DNA of 64,000 nucleotides from UBA877 sp034436335 (lineage in GTDB: Bacteria > Chloroflexota > Anaerolineae > Anaerolineales > Villigracilaceae): the NCBI GenBank assembly GCA_034436335.1, contig DAOTVO010000031.1, positions 1-64,000 on the forward strand. Direction: 5' to 3'. How positions within the stretch are numbered: position 1 is the stretch's first letter; every line of letters starts with the position of its first letter. This document shows, piece after piece, positions 9,988 to 19,400 of this stretch. The position numbers were made by a program, and so were the translations under genes. Below the pieces are notes generated by a model. That model had not been told where the DNA came from and did no database searches. It saw only the letters and a list, made by a program, of their open reading frames with translations.

Positions 9988-11679
9988 TCAGGACGATTTT
10001 CTCGAAGCGGTGCGCGGCGCCCAGGCGAGAATGGTCGTCCCCTCGCCGGGCGTGGAGGTAATCTCGATGTCGCCGCCGGCGTTGGCGGCGCGCGTGTGCA
10101 TATTGGCGAGCCCGTGACCGACTGCCCGATTGGTCGTCTCGGGGTCGAAACCGCGTCCGTTGTCGCTCACCTCCAGCAGGACACGCTCGGGCGTCATCCA
10201 CAGGTCCACCATGACTTTACTGGCGTTGGCATGTTTGGCGATGTTGGCAAGACTCTCCTGACAGATGAGGAAAAGCGTCAGAGCGGTGGCAGGCGGCAGG
10301 TCGAGCAACGACTCGCTCTTCGGGCCGGAAAGGGTCACCTCCACGCCGGTGTTCTGGCGGAATTCGGCGACCAGCCTCTCCAGGCCGCTCATCAAATTTT
10401 CGTTCTGCAACTGGCGCGGACGCAGGTCGAGGATGTAGTTGCGGATATCGCGAATAGTGCGGTTGATGTCTTCCATCGCTTTCGACAGGCGCTCGGCGGC
10501 CGCAGCGGGGTCTTCGCTCAAAATTTGGCGGGCATTCTCCAGCGAAAGCCCAACGCCGTAAATGGACTGGATAACGCCGTCATGCAGGTCCATGCCAATC
10601 CGCTCACGCTCCTCCAGCACGGCCAGGCGGCGCACATTGTAATGCAGGCGGGCATTTTCGATAGCCACTCCGGCGAGATTGCCAATCGAGACCAGCATCT
10701 GCACCTGAGGCCGCGAAAGCGCCCGGCGGCTGCGGGTGGCGATGGTCAACACACCCACCACCTCGCCGCGCGCCAGCAGAGGGATGCAGGCAATCTGTTG
10801 GAATCCCGCCTCCACCACAGCGCGGCGCACTTCCGGGTCATCGCGCTCCAGATGACTGCTGATGACCGGCGTGCGCGCCGCCGCCGCCCGGCCGATCATC
10901 CCCTCGCCGAGTTTGAAGCGATTGCGGGTCCAGAACGCCTCGGCCGCCTCGCCGCGATGCAGGGTCAGGCGCAGAGTCTCGCCGTCTTCTTCCTTGAGGA
11001 AGATTTCCCCTGCTTCCACCTTGAAATGCTGCATGAGCAGGGTAAGAGTCTTGTGCAAAATCTCATCCAGTTCAAGCGAAGCGCCGAGGGCGCGGCTGAT
11101 TTCGTTGCTCAAAGCCAGTTCGGCGTTGCGCCGGCTCATTTCGCGCTCATTCTCCTGCAAGCGTTCATAAAGACGGGCATTCTCGATGGCCGCCGCCGCA
11201 TACGCCGCCAGCATCTCGATGATCATCTCATCAGCGGCAGTAAACTCGCGGCCATTCTCCTTGTCCGTCAGGTAAATCTGACCCAACTGCCGCTCACCCA
11301 GCCGGATGGGAACACCCAACATGCTGTGCATGCGCGGATGACCGGGCGGGAAGCCCACACTGCGCGGGTCGGCAGAAATTTCGGGAATGCGGATGTTGCC
11401 GCTATCGCCACGCATCAGCGCGCCAATCAGCCCGCGCCCGCGCGGCGGATGCGGGATGCGCTTGACTTCCTCCGGTTTCATGCCATGGGTGATAAAACGG
11501 CTCAGTTCGCCCTTTTCGTTCAGCACCCCCAGCGCGGCATAACGCGCCCCAGCCTGCTCACATGCCAGCGAAGCAATTCGCTCGAGAAGCGTTTCCAGGG
11601 AGATGTTGCGAACCAGTTCCAAACTTGCATGATGGAGAGCAATGAGCCTCTCCTGGAGTTCTTCGCGCGTCAACAGCAT
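9988..11679 (-). CDS. Orphan sensor histidine kinase with two GAF domains (NarL/DevS class)
   Basis: A 563-residue soluble kinase without membrane segments. GAF1 lies at about 29-165 and GAF2 at 205-343. The HisKA_3 dimerisation domain has the phospho-acceptor His366 (GMDLHDGVIQ). The ATPase domain has an N-box CQESLANIAKHAN and DNGRGFD at 507-512. GAF1 resembles the first GAF of mycobacterial DevS/DosT (GRGLIGALM, VGFPPGHPRM, LGVPIRL). Haem or redox sensing is therefore possible but cannot be shown from sequence alone. A GAGGTG ribosome site and a TAGAAT hexamer at 11698-11703 precede it. No response regulator is adjacent, so its partner is encoded elsewhere. Confidence 0.9.
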   Translation of the reverse strand: MLLTREELQERLIALHHASLELVRNISLETLLERIASLACEQAGARYAALGVLNEKGELSRFITHGMKPEEVKRIPHPPRGRGLIGALMRGDSGNIRIPEISADPRSVGFPPGHPRMHSMLGVPIRLGERQLGQIYLTDKENGREFTAADEMIIEMLAAYAAAAIENARLYERLQENEREMSRRNAELALSNEISRALGASLELDEILHKTLTLLMQHFKVEAGEIFLKEEDGETLRLTLHRGEAAEAFWTRNRFKLGEGMIGRAAAARTPVISSHLERDDPEVRRAVVEAGFQQIACIPLLARGEVVGVLTIATRSRRALSRPQVQMLVSIGNLAGVAIENARLHYNVRRLAVLEERERIGMDLHDGVIQSIYGVGLSLENARQILSEDPAAAAERLSKAMEDINRTIRDIRNYILDLRPRQLQNENLMSGLERLVAEFRQNTGVEVTLSGPKSESLLDLPPATALTLFLICQESLANIAKHANASKVMVDLWMTPERVLLEVSDNGRGFDPETTNRAVGHGLANMHTRAANAGGDIEITSTPGEGTTILAWAPRTASRKSS

Positions 11680-11734
11680 CAGAGCACCTCGGCAGTAATT
11701 CTACTCTAGATGTCCGAATTCGCCAAGTTTGAGG

Positions 11735-11889
11735 AACTAACTACCCAATGAAGCCGGGATGGTTATCGCAGCAAAAAAGGCTAACTTTCTCCGCAGATTG
11801 CACAGATTTACCCTGTGGGTACGATGTCGCCGATTTTTCCCAATCTGCGACATCTGCGGATGATTTCCGAGACCAGGGCAGGCAGTTGC
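11735..11889. mobile_element. MITE-like fold-back element, copy 1
   Basis: About 155 bases homologous over their whole length, by eye, to 46056-46223, in the same orientation. The ends are imperfect inverted repeats (AACTAACTACCC against the complement of GGGCAGGCAGTT). Inside, a CCGCAGATTGCACAGATTT arm can pair with AATCTGCGACATCTGCGG. There is no open reading frame, so it would depend on a transposase in trans. It fills the gap between the histidine kinase and HMG-CoA reductase. Confidence 0.75.
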
Positions 11890-11920
11890 AAGTTTGATAG
11901 GTTTTGCCAGACTTCGGGCA

Positions 11921-11926
11921 TAGAAT
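11921..11926 (+). promoter_or_regulatory. -10 box (TAGAAT) seven bases before the HMG-CoA reductase start
   Basis: TAGAAT ends seven bases before the first ATG, and no ribosome site is visible. This spacing fits a leaderless transcript starting at or next to the ATG. Confidence 0.5.
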
Positions 11927-11933
11927 TGACCGC

Positions 11934-13211
<1,278 letters not shown>

Positions 13212-13246
13212 ACGGGTATCAGGCATCAGGCAAACAGGTAGAAAGC

Positions 13247-13277
13247 AGTAGGGCGGGATTCCATTCCCGCCTGCTGC
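13247..13277. repeat. REP-like palindrome between HMG-CoA reductase and synthase genes
   Basis: CAGTAGGGCGGGA faces TTCCCGCCTGCTG with a short centre. It is a near-perfect hairpin without a T-run. It looks like a REP-type repeat and could attenuate transcription between the two genes. Confidence 0.6.
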
Positions 13278-13339
13278 AACAGTAGATGGAATTCAATCCT
13301 GCTTGCCACAGAATCGCAATCATTCTTCCAGGAGTAACC

Positions 13340-14410
13340 ATGACCGAAAACAAAACCCCACTCAAACCCTCCCGCCCCGTCGGTATCGTTGGCTACGGCG
13401 CGTATGTGCCGCGCTATCGCCTGCCGGTGCGGGAGGTAGCCCGCGTTTGGGTCGGCGGCCGCACCGCCGGCCTGCCGATCCGGGAAAAATCTGTGCCCGG
13501 GCTGGATGAAGACGTGGCCACCATGGCACTCGAAGCAACACGTAACGCTATGAAACGTGCCGAGGTGAATCCGAGCGAGATTCGCGCCGTCTGGTTCGGG
13601 TCCGAATCGCACCCTTACGCGGTCAAGCCGACTTCGACAATTGTCGCCGAGGCTATTGGGGCTGCGCCGCACGTCCAGGCGGCAGACATGGAATTCGCCT
13701 GCAAAGCCGGGACGGAAGCCATGGTCATGGCCATGGGCATGGTCGGCTCCGGCATGGGGCGTTATGCTATCGCCGGTGGTCTCGACACCGCCCAAGGCAA
13801 GCCGGGCGATGCACTGGAGTACACCGCCGCAGCCGGGGGAGCGGTCTTCGTCATCGGCCCGGCCGAGGAATCGCTGGCAGTCATCAACGGCGCCTACTCC
13901 TACGTCACCGACACGCCCGATTTCTGGCGGCGTGAATACCAGCGTTATCCGGAGCATGGCAGCCGTTTCACGGGTGAACCGGCTTACTTCCAGCACATTC
14001 TCTCGGCCGGAAAAACTTTGATGGAAGCGATGCAAACAACAGCAGCCGACTACACCTGGGCGATTTTCCACCAGCCCAACACCAAGTTCCCCCAGCGCGC
14101 CGCCTCCCTGCTCGGATTCACCGCAGAGCAGATTGCCCCCGGCCTCCTCTCACCGGTGATCGGCAATACCTACGCCGGCGCCGCCATCATCGGCCTGACC
14201 GCCACACTGGACGGGGCCAAACCGGGCGATCGTATCCTGATGGTCTCGTTCGGCTCCGGTGCCGGCTCCGACGCCTTCGACCTCACCGTCACCGAAAAAC
14301 TGCTTGAGCGCCGCGATAAGGCGCCCAAGACGCAAGATTACATCGCCCGCCGCACAGAAATTGACTACGCCATGTACGTGCGCCTGCGCGGCAAGATCGC
14401 TCTGAAATGA
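13340..14410 (+). CDS. Hydroxymethylglutaryl-CoA synthase (archaeal-type)
   Basis: A 356-residue thiolase-superfamily enzyme that condenses acetyl-CoA with acetoacetyl-CoA. The catalytic Cys121 is in MEFACKAGTEAM and His244 in AIFHQPNTKFPQRA. GNTYAGAAIIGL and VSFGSGAGSDAF are family hallmarks. This layout matches the archaeal UPF0219-type synthase that works in a complex with thiolase and DUF35. AGGAGTAACC before 13340 fixes the start. An upstream in-frame start lacks a ribosome site. The thiolase-like gene starts 22 bases after its stop. Confidence 0.93.
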   Translation: MTENKTPLKPSRPVGIVGYGAYVPRYRLPVREVARVWVGGRTAGLPIREKSVPGLDEDVATMALEATRNAMKRAEVNPSEIRAVWFGSESHPYAVKPTSTIVAEAIGAAPHVQAADMEFACKAGTEAMVMAMGMVGSGMGRYAIAGGLDTAQGKPGDALEYTAAAGGAVFVIGPAEESLAVINGAYSYVTDTPDFWRREYQRYPEHGSRFTGEPAYFQHILSAGKTLMEAMQTTAADYTWAIFHQPNTKFPQRAASLLGFTAEQIAPGLLSPVIGNTYAGAAIIGLTATLDGAKPGDRILMVSFGSGAGSDAFDLTVTEKLLERRDKAPKTQDYIARRTEIDYAMYVRLRGKIALK

Positions 14411-14432
14411 TCAGGCGACTTTTGGAGACGGT

Positions 14433-15602
14433 ATGACCGAAGTTATCGTTGCTGGAATTGGACAAACCCCGGTCGGCGAGCATTGGGAAACTCCCCTGCG
14501 CTCGCTGGCCGTTCAGGCGATTCGCGCGGCGCTCGCCGATTCGGGCGGGCTGAAGCCGCAGGCGCTTTATGCCGCCAACGTGCTGGCGCCCAATCTCTCC
14601 CATCAGGCCCATGTGGGGACGTTGCTGGCCGATTACGCCGGCCTGACCATCATCGAGGCAGCCGCCTTTGAAGCAGGAGGCGCCTCCGGGGGCGCAGCCC
14701 TGCGACAGGCCTATTTGGCCGTCAAAAGCGGGCTGTTGGACACGGTGCTGGTCGTCGGCGTGGAAAAATTCACCGATGCGCTCGGCGCAGACGTGGAAAC
14801 GGCCACCGCCACCCAGACCGACAGCGAGTACGAGGCCGTTCACGGGCTGACGCCCGCCGCCCAGGCCGCTCTCCTCGCCCGCCGCTACCTGCATGAGTTC
14901 AACGTCCCTGCCGACGGGCTGGCCGGTTTTCCGCTCACGGCGCATCTCAACGCCTCGGCGAACAAGAACGCCATGTACCGCAACGGCGTCTCGGCAGAGA
15001 CCTACCGCAAAGCGGAAATGGTCTGCGACCCGCTCAACCTGTTCGACATTGCCCCCAACGGCGACGGCGCGGCGGCGCTGGTGTTGACCCGCCGCGACCG
15101 GCTGCCGGAGGGTTTTTCTCATCCCATCGTGCGAATCGCCGCCTCCACATCGGTCAGCGATTCACTCGCGCTGCACGACCGCCCTGACCCGCTGACTTTT
15201 ACCACCGCGCAGAAATCCGTGGAAGCGGCTCTGGAAAAAGCCGGAATCAGCCGCGAGCAGATTGACCTCTTCGAGTATTTCGATGCCTTCTCCATCTACG
15301 CCGCCCTCTCGCTGGAAGCCGCCGGCTTTGCGCCGCGCGGCCAGGGCTGGAAACTGGCCGCCGAGGGCGTTATCGCCCGAAGCGGTCAAATTCCCTGCGC
15401 CACACTGGGTGGACTGAAAGCGCGCGGCAATCCCCTCGGCGCGACAGGCGTATATCAGGCCGTCGAAGCAGTGTTGCAGTTGCGAGGTCAGGCCGGAAAC
15501 GGGCAAATCGAAGGCGCGAAGGTCGCCATGATTCAATCGCTGGCCGGCCCGGCGTCTGTTGCAGTGACCCATATTTTGGAGAAGGTAGAGAAAAGAGAGT
15601 AG
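14433..15602 (+). CDS. Thiolase-fold protein lacking the nucleophilic cysteine
   Basis: A 389-residue member of the SCP2/archaeal thiolase group, positioned as the acetyl-CoA acetyltransferase of the HMG-CoA synthase-DUF35 complex. Its active site is altered. Where archaeal thiolases read EAACASGGAAL this protein reads EAGGASGGAAL, putting Gly83 at the Cys position. The GHPxG histidine is Asn333 (RGNPLGATG), and the HDAF-type motif is YFDAF. The reading frame is intact and codon use normal, so it appears maintained. It may be a structural partner, or a different C-C bond enzyme as in the Cys-less Ltp2-DUF35 aldolases. The ribosome site is GGAGACGGT. Confidence 0.88.
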   Translation: MTEVIVAGIGQTPVGEHWETPLRSLAVQAIRAALADSGGLKPQALYAANVLAPNLSHQAHVGTLLADYAGLTIIEAAAFEAGGASGGAALRQAYLAVKSGLLDTVLVVGVEKFTDALGADVETATATQTDSEYEAVHGLTPAAQAALLARRYLHEFNVPADGLAGFPLTAHLNASANKNAMYRNGVSAETYRKAEMVCDPLNLFDIAPNGDGAAALVLTRRDRLPEGFSHPIVRIAASTSVSDSLALHDRPDPLTFTTAQKSVEAALEKAGISREQIDLFEYFDAFSIYAALSLEAAGFAPRGQGWKLAAEGVIARSGQIPCATLGGLKARGNPLGATGVYQAVEAVLQLRGQAGNGQIEGAKVAMIQSLAGPASVAVTHILEKVEKRE

Positions 15603-15676
15603 AGAAAAGAGAACGCTATTGTTCTCCTCTCACTTCTTTCCCTTCTCCCTGCTCACTTCTCACTCTTCTCTGGAGG
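15603..15676. repeat. Purine-then-pyrimidine-rich word repeat
   Basis: GAGAGTAGAGAAAAGAGAA followed by repeats of CTTCTCCCTG/CTCACTTCTCACT fills the thiolase-DUF35 gap. The purine arm can pair with the pyrimidine arm. Confidence 0.6.
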
Positions 15677-15681
15677 TTCTT

Positions 15682-16080
15682 ATGGAAATTGCCCGCCACT
15701 GGCGTTTGAAAGAACAACGATATAATCTAACCGGCAGCCGGTGTGAACAATGCGGCGAGAAATCCTTCCCGCCGCGTCAGGTCTGCCCCAAGTGCGGCGC
15801 CGAAACAAGCGCCCCTTTCCCCTTTAGCGGACTCGGCGAGGTGTATTCTTTCACCACGATTTACGAGGTTCCCACCGGCTACGAGGAGCAGGCGCCCTAC
15901 ACCGTCGCCCTGGTGCGGCTAGAAGAAGGCCCGCTCGTCACCGCCCAACTGACCGACCTGGGCGAGACCAAAGCGGAAATCGGCATGCCGGTCGAAATGG
16001 TCGTCCGCCGCCTGCGCTCCGATGGCGATGAGCGTGGAATGCTCATTTACGGGTATAAGTTCCGGCCACGACTCACTTGA
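15682..16080 (+). CDS. DUF35 Zn-ribbon/OB-fold acyl-CoA-binding partner
   Basis: A 132-residue protein. The Zn-ribbon uses Cys21-x2-Cys24 and Cys35-x2-Cys38. The OB-fold (about 55-130) contains GEVYSFTTIYEVP. In archaea the DUF35 protein bridges thiolase and HMG-CoA synthase and channels acetoacetyl-CoA (known from the Methanothermococcus complex). Its position after those genes implies the same role. The start at 15682 follows TGGAGG. A longer frame starts inside the spacer repeat and is rejected. With the thiolase altered, the source of acetoacetyl-CoA is an open question. Confidence 0.9.
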   Translation: MEIARHWRLKEQRYNLTGSRCEQCGEKSFPPRQVCPKCGAETSAPFPFSGLGEVYSFTTIYEVPTGYEEQAPYTVALVRLEEGPLVTAQLTDLGETKAEIGMPVEMVVRRLRSDGDERGMLIYGYKFRPRLT

Positions 16081-16171
16081 TCGTCTTACAAATCCTGGAC
16101 AATCCGAAGAATGCACCGGGCATTTCTGCCCTCGCTTTTTCAGACTTGCTCCGCTAGAAATTCGAGGCCTG

Positions 16172-17269
16172 ATGTCTGAGTATCCAAACTATCTCTCCCA
16201 AACGCTGGCCCGCGCTCGCACTCTCGGTCAATGGTATGCCGGTCAAGCAGAAGCGGCTGCCTTATGTTTCGACATGTTGGCTCTCTTCCCCGATTGTCGA
16301 GAAGCCGGCGAACTCGTCTATGAACTCTTTTGCGATCCCTGGCTCATTTACGATATGCGTGTTGCGATTCAGCAGCATATCGAAGAGTGGGACGATCGCC
16401 CCTTTCAACAGCGCCGCCGTCTTGCCCTCTCGTTTGACTTCTTAAGTCGGTGGGAAGGTTGGGAAAACGAAGACGACGCAGAAGAGGACAGCCAATATCA
16501 GGAAAATTGTCTGGATGTCGCTGCTCTTCTGGATGATGGCAAAATGGAATTACTCCATGCCTATTGTTTGGGAGACGATGAGTGTACCGATTACGCCTGG
16601 ACGATCTTTACCAAAGCACTAGAAACAACCCGTCAACCAGAAGCGACTCTCCTGTGGATTGGAAAACAATACGCCAAACTGGGTTTCTTTGCAGACGCGG
16701 CAGAAGTGCTCGGCGAATTGTGTCTGCGTTTCAATAACGGTCAGGCGCGTCGCCTGCTGGCAGAAGTTATTTGGTGGCGCGAGAACGCCCACCGAATCCC
16801 CTGGCTTCCACCCCCCGGCGATGGTTCGCGGTATGACCGTATCATAAAAATCATTGACCCACAAGCGCCAACCACCCAAGAACTCATTGCACAGATTCGC
16901 AGCGAAAACCACCTCAAGCGCATGACAAAGTACAAGCCGAGCATTGATCCATCCTTGGCCAATCTTCTCTCTCGCACTCTTCCGCCCTTACAACAGGAGT
17001 CATCCCCTCCGAGAATAGACTGGTCTTTCCTTGAAGACGCCTGGCAGCCTGGAGAACCTGCTGATTGGGTCAAAGAGGAAATAAAACTCATGGAGGAGTT
17101 CATCCAACAAGACCAAGAGAACCGCCAATTTCTTGAAAAATATCTGCGTGCTCACCGTTGGACACGGAATATTCCCCCTCCTTCGCTTCCAAAGCGGCAC
17201 GATCCCCATCAACTGCGCTTTTTTGATGCTGAGTCAGACGCGGACGAAACGCCGTTCGTGTGCACTTAA
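16172..17269 (+). CDS. Unrecognised protein with helical-repeat (TPR-like) centre
   Basis: A 365-residue soluble protein of unknown function, started at 16172 where GAGG precedes ATG. An upstream in-frame ATG at 16022 would overlap the DUF35 gene and is not preferred. The middle (about 120-220) is predicted to be paired helices resembling tetratricopeptide repeats (KALETTRQPEATLLWIGKQY, GFFADAAEVLGELCLRFNN). The N- and C-terminal parts are charged, with an acidic stretch near 105-115. Its G+C content is visibly lower than that of the mevalonate genes on its left, suggesting a different history. No catalytic motif is seen. Confidence 0.75.
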   Translation: MSEYPNYLSQTLARARTLGQWYAGQAEAAALCFDMLALFPDCREAGELVYELFCDPWLIYDMRVAIQQHIEEWDDRPFQQRRRLALSFDFLSRWEGWENEDDAEEDSQYQENCLDVAALLDDGKMELLHAYCLGDDECTDYAWTIFTKALETTRQPEATLLWIGKQYAKLGFFADAAEVLGELCLRFNNGQARRLLAEVIWWRENAHRIPWLPPPGDGSRYDRIIKIIDPQAPTTQELIAQIRSENHLKRMTKYKPSIDPSLANLLSRTLPPLQQESSPPRIDWSFLEDAWQPGEPADWVKEEIKLMEEFIQQDQENRQFLEKYLRAHRWTRNIPPPSLPKRHDPHQLRFFDAESDADETPFVCT

Positions 17270-17367
17270 AAGTGGTGGGCAGCACGGCTTTGTAGGAAAA
17301 CACCCTGAGTTGTCCTTTTGCGTGGACACCGCCATCCAAGAGCCTAGAGCGGTCATTTGAGGGGTGA

Positions 17368-17373
17368 TATACT
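17368..17373 (+). promoter_or_regulatory. -10 box (TATACT) six bases before nadD
   Basis: TATACT is separated from the nadD ATG by only TCGAGT, and no ribosome site is present. This is a leaderless-promoter arrangement. Confidence 0.5.
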
Positions 17374-17379
17374 TCGAGT

Positions 17380-17979
17380 ATGCTCCTCGCCCTCTTCGGC
17401 GGCACCTTCGACCCGCCCCATCTCGGACATCTGGCGCTCTGCCACGCCGCCCTGGCCGCGCTGCGTCCCGACCGCCTGCTGTGGGTGCTGACTCCCAATC
17501 CCCCGCACAAGCGCAGCCGCCGCATCACCCCCCTGCCCCACCGCCTCGCCATGGTCGAACTCGCCCTGCAGGGCGAACCCTTCGAACTCTCACGGGTGGA
17601 CATTGACCGCCCGCCCCCCCACTACGCCTACGAGACCGTGCGCCTGCTGGCCGAACAGAACCCCGGCGCAGACCTGCTCTACCTGATGGGCAGCGATTCG
17701 CTCAACGACCTGCCCGCCTGGCGCCGTCCCGCGGACCTGCTCTCTGCCCTCCGTTATTTCGGCGTCATGCGCCGCCCCGGCGAGACCCCCGACCTGCCCG
17801 CCCTCGAACAAGTTTTGCCCGGCCTGACGGCCAAAGTCCGCTTCATCGAGGCGCCCCCGGTGAACATTTCAGCGAGTGACATCCGCGCCCGCGTCCACCG
17901 CGGCGACGCTTTCGAGCACCTCGTCCCCCCCGCCGTCGCCGCTTACATCCGGGAACAGCGTCTCTACCAATCCCCATGA
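17380..17979 (+). CDS. nadD: Nicotinate-nucleotide adenylyltransferase
   Basis: A 199-residue enzyme that forms deamido-NAD from NaMN and ATP. Motifs are GGTFDPPHLGH at 7-17 (nucleotide-binding HxGH type), the LTPNPPHK loop, LMGSDSLNDLPAWRR, and ISASDIRARV near the C-terminus (the SSTxIR equivalent). The length is normal for bacterial NadD. It stands alone between the TPR-like gene and an MFS carrier, although nadD often neighbours rsfS or obg. Confidence 0.95.
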   Translation: MLLALFGGTFDPPHLGHLALCHAALAALRPDRLLWVLTPNPPHKRSRRITPLPHRLAMVELALQGEPFELSRVDIDRPPPHYAYETVRLLAEQNPGADLLYLMGSDSLNDLPAWRRPADLLSALRYFGVMRRPGETPDLPALEQVLPGLTAKVRFIEAPPVNISASDIRARVHRGDAFEHLVPPAVAAYIREQRLYQSP

Positions 17980-17984
17980 CAATC

Positions 17985-18080
17985 CCTCCTCGCAAAGGTT
18001 CTGCCTTGCCCAACCCTTGCTTTCCGAAGATCACACCTTGCCCCGCCGCAACCCTGGCGGGAAAATAACCTTTGCAAGGG
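17985..18080. repeat. Inverted-repeat spacer element (GCAAAGGTT arms)
   Basis: GCAAAGGTT at 17992-18000 and AACCTTTGC at 18067-18075 are exact inverted repeats. They enclose an inner CCGCC/GGCGG hairpin and extra CCCTTGC/GCAAGGG pairing. It is probably another dispersed palindromic repeat. After it, at 18100-18137, come CAATCGTAAATCATCAATTG-type words. Confidence 0.55.
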
Positions 18081-18137
18081 TCACTGCCCATCCCGCAATT
18101 GCAAATCGTCAATCGTAAATCATCAATTGTCAATCCA

Positions 18138-19361
18138 ATGTCTCTGCTTCTCGACGCCCTCTTCAACTCCGTGGCCTACGGTCACTTCATTGTGGATGTC
18201 CTCAACGGACAGCGTTCCGTGCTGCTCACTTATTGGAGCCAGCAACTCGGTCTCAGCAACGCCTGGCTGGCGCTGGTCAGCACCATCTACGTCTGGGTGG
18301 CATCGCTCTCTCAACCCCTCTTCGGCTGGATTACCGATCGCTTCGGCAAAACGCGCCTGATGGCCGCCGGAGGCATCCTTTGGATGAGCGGCTTCTTCGC
18401 CCTGGCGCTCTTTCTGCCTGTCGGCTGGGCCATCCCCTGCCTCATCCTCGGCTCGCTCGGCTCGGCAGCCTTCCACCCTTCGGGCGCCGCGCAGGCCACC
18501 CTGCGTGGCCGCAGTCTCCTGGCCGGGCGTGAGACCACCTCCACCTCGTGGTTCTTCCTCTTCGGACAGTTCGGCTACTTCATGGGGCCCATCCTCGGCG
18601 GCCCCCTGCTTCAGCGTTTCGGACCGGGCGGATTGCTCCTGCTGGCAGTCCCGGCGCTGGCGATTGGATTGAACGCCGCCTGGCGGCTGCGGGCCCCGGC
18701 CAAGGCCTGCGGAGCGGGCGCGGACCTGGCGCGGGCCGCGCGGCGCGTTGATTTGGGCGCGGCAGGCTCAGGGTCAAGCCGCGGCACGGGGAGGTTCGGC
18801 TTTGCCCTGGCGCTGGTCATCGTCGCCGGGCTGCAATCCTGGGCGCAACAGAACATGAACACCTTCCTGCCCAAGTATCTGAGCGACCTGGGGCAGACTC
18901 CTGGTGTCTATGGCCTGATGACCGGTCTCTTCATGGGCGGCTCGGCCCTGGGTAACGTCCTGGGCGGCAGCCTGGCCGACCGCTTCGGACGCCGCCGCGT
19001 GGCGGTGATCATGCTGGCGCTGGCAGGCTTGCCGTTGACGGCCATCGCCCTCGCCGGCTGGACACTCTGGCTCTATCTGCTCGTGCCGCTTGCCGGCGCA
19101 TTGACAGGCGCAGTGCACAGCATCATCGTCGTCTTGGCGCAGCGTTTGTTAAAGGGAGGCATGGCGCTGGCCTCCGGCTTGACGCTGGGATTCATGTTCT
19201 CGGCCGGGGCGCTCGGCACGCTACTCTCCGGCCCGCTGGCAGATACGCGCGGCTTCCCGCCGGTCTTCCTGATGACCGCCGGCCTGACTCTGGCCGCCTC
19301 GCTGACGGCGTTGTTCCTAAAAGAACGGCTTGAAAACTTGAACGAGGAGGAACGGGGATAA
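18138..19361 (+). CDS. MFS transporter, fosmidomycin-resistance (Fsr)-like
   Basis: A 407-residue protein with about twelve membrane segments. The N-terminus (GHFIVDVLNGQRSVLLTYWS) recalls the GHF-x-ND signature of Fsr-type carriers. The inter-domain loop around 200-225 is long and Ala/Gly/Arg-rich. DRFGKTR and DRFGRRR loops follow TM2 and TM8. The substrate is unknown. Fosmidomycin targets the MEP pathway and this organism encodes mevalonate enzymes, but the proximity may be coincidence. The start at 18138 begins the hydrophobic part, without a clear ribosome site. Confidence 0.85.
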   Translation: MSLLLDALFNSVAYGHFIVDVLNGQRSVLLTYWSQQLGLSNAWLALVSTIYVWVASLSQPLFGWITDRFGKTRLMAAGGILWMSGFFALALFLPVGWAIPCLILGSLGSAAFHPSGAAQATLRGRSLLAGRETTSTSWFFLFGQFGYFMGPILGGPLLQRFGPGGLLLLAVPALAIGLNAAWRLRAPAKACGAGADLARAARRVDLGAAGSGSSRGTGRFGFALALVIVAGLQSWAQQNMNTFLPKYLSDLGQTPGVYGLMTGLFMGGSALGNVLGGSLADRFGRRRVAVIMLALAGLPLTAIALAGWTLWLYLLVPLAGALTGAVHSIIVVLAQRLLKGGMALASGLTLGFMFSAGALGTLLSGPLADTRGFPPVFLMTAGLTLAASLTALFLKERLENLNEEERG

Positions 19362-19400
19362 TTTATTGCCAAAGCGGGGACACAGCCTTGCTTGCTTCTC

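Noticed and set aside
17992..18075. Rho-independent terminator of nadD
   Set aside because: The inverted repeat arms are about 65 bases apart and no T-run follows. It fits a dispersed repeat better.
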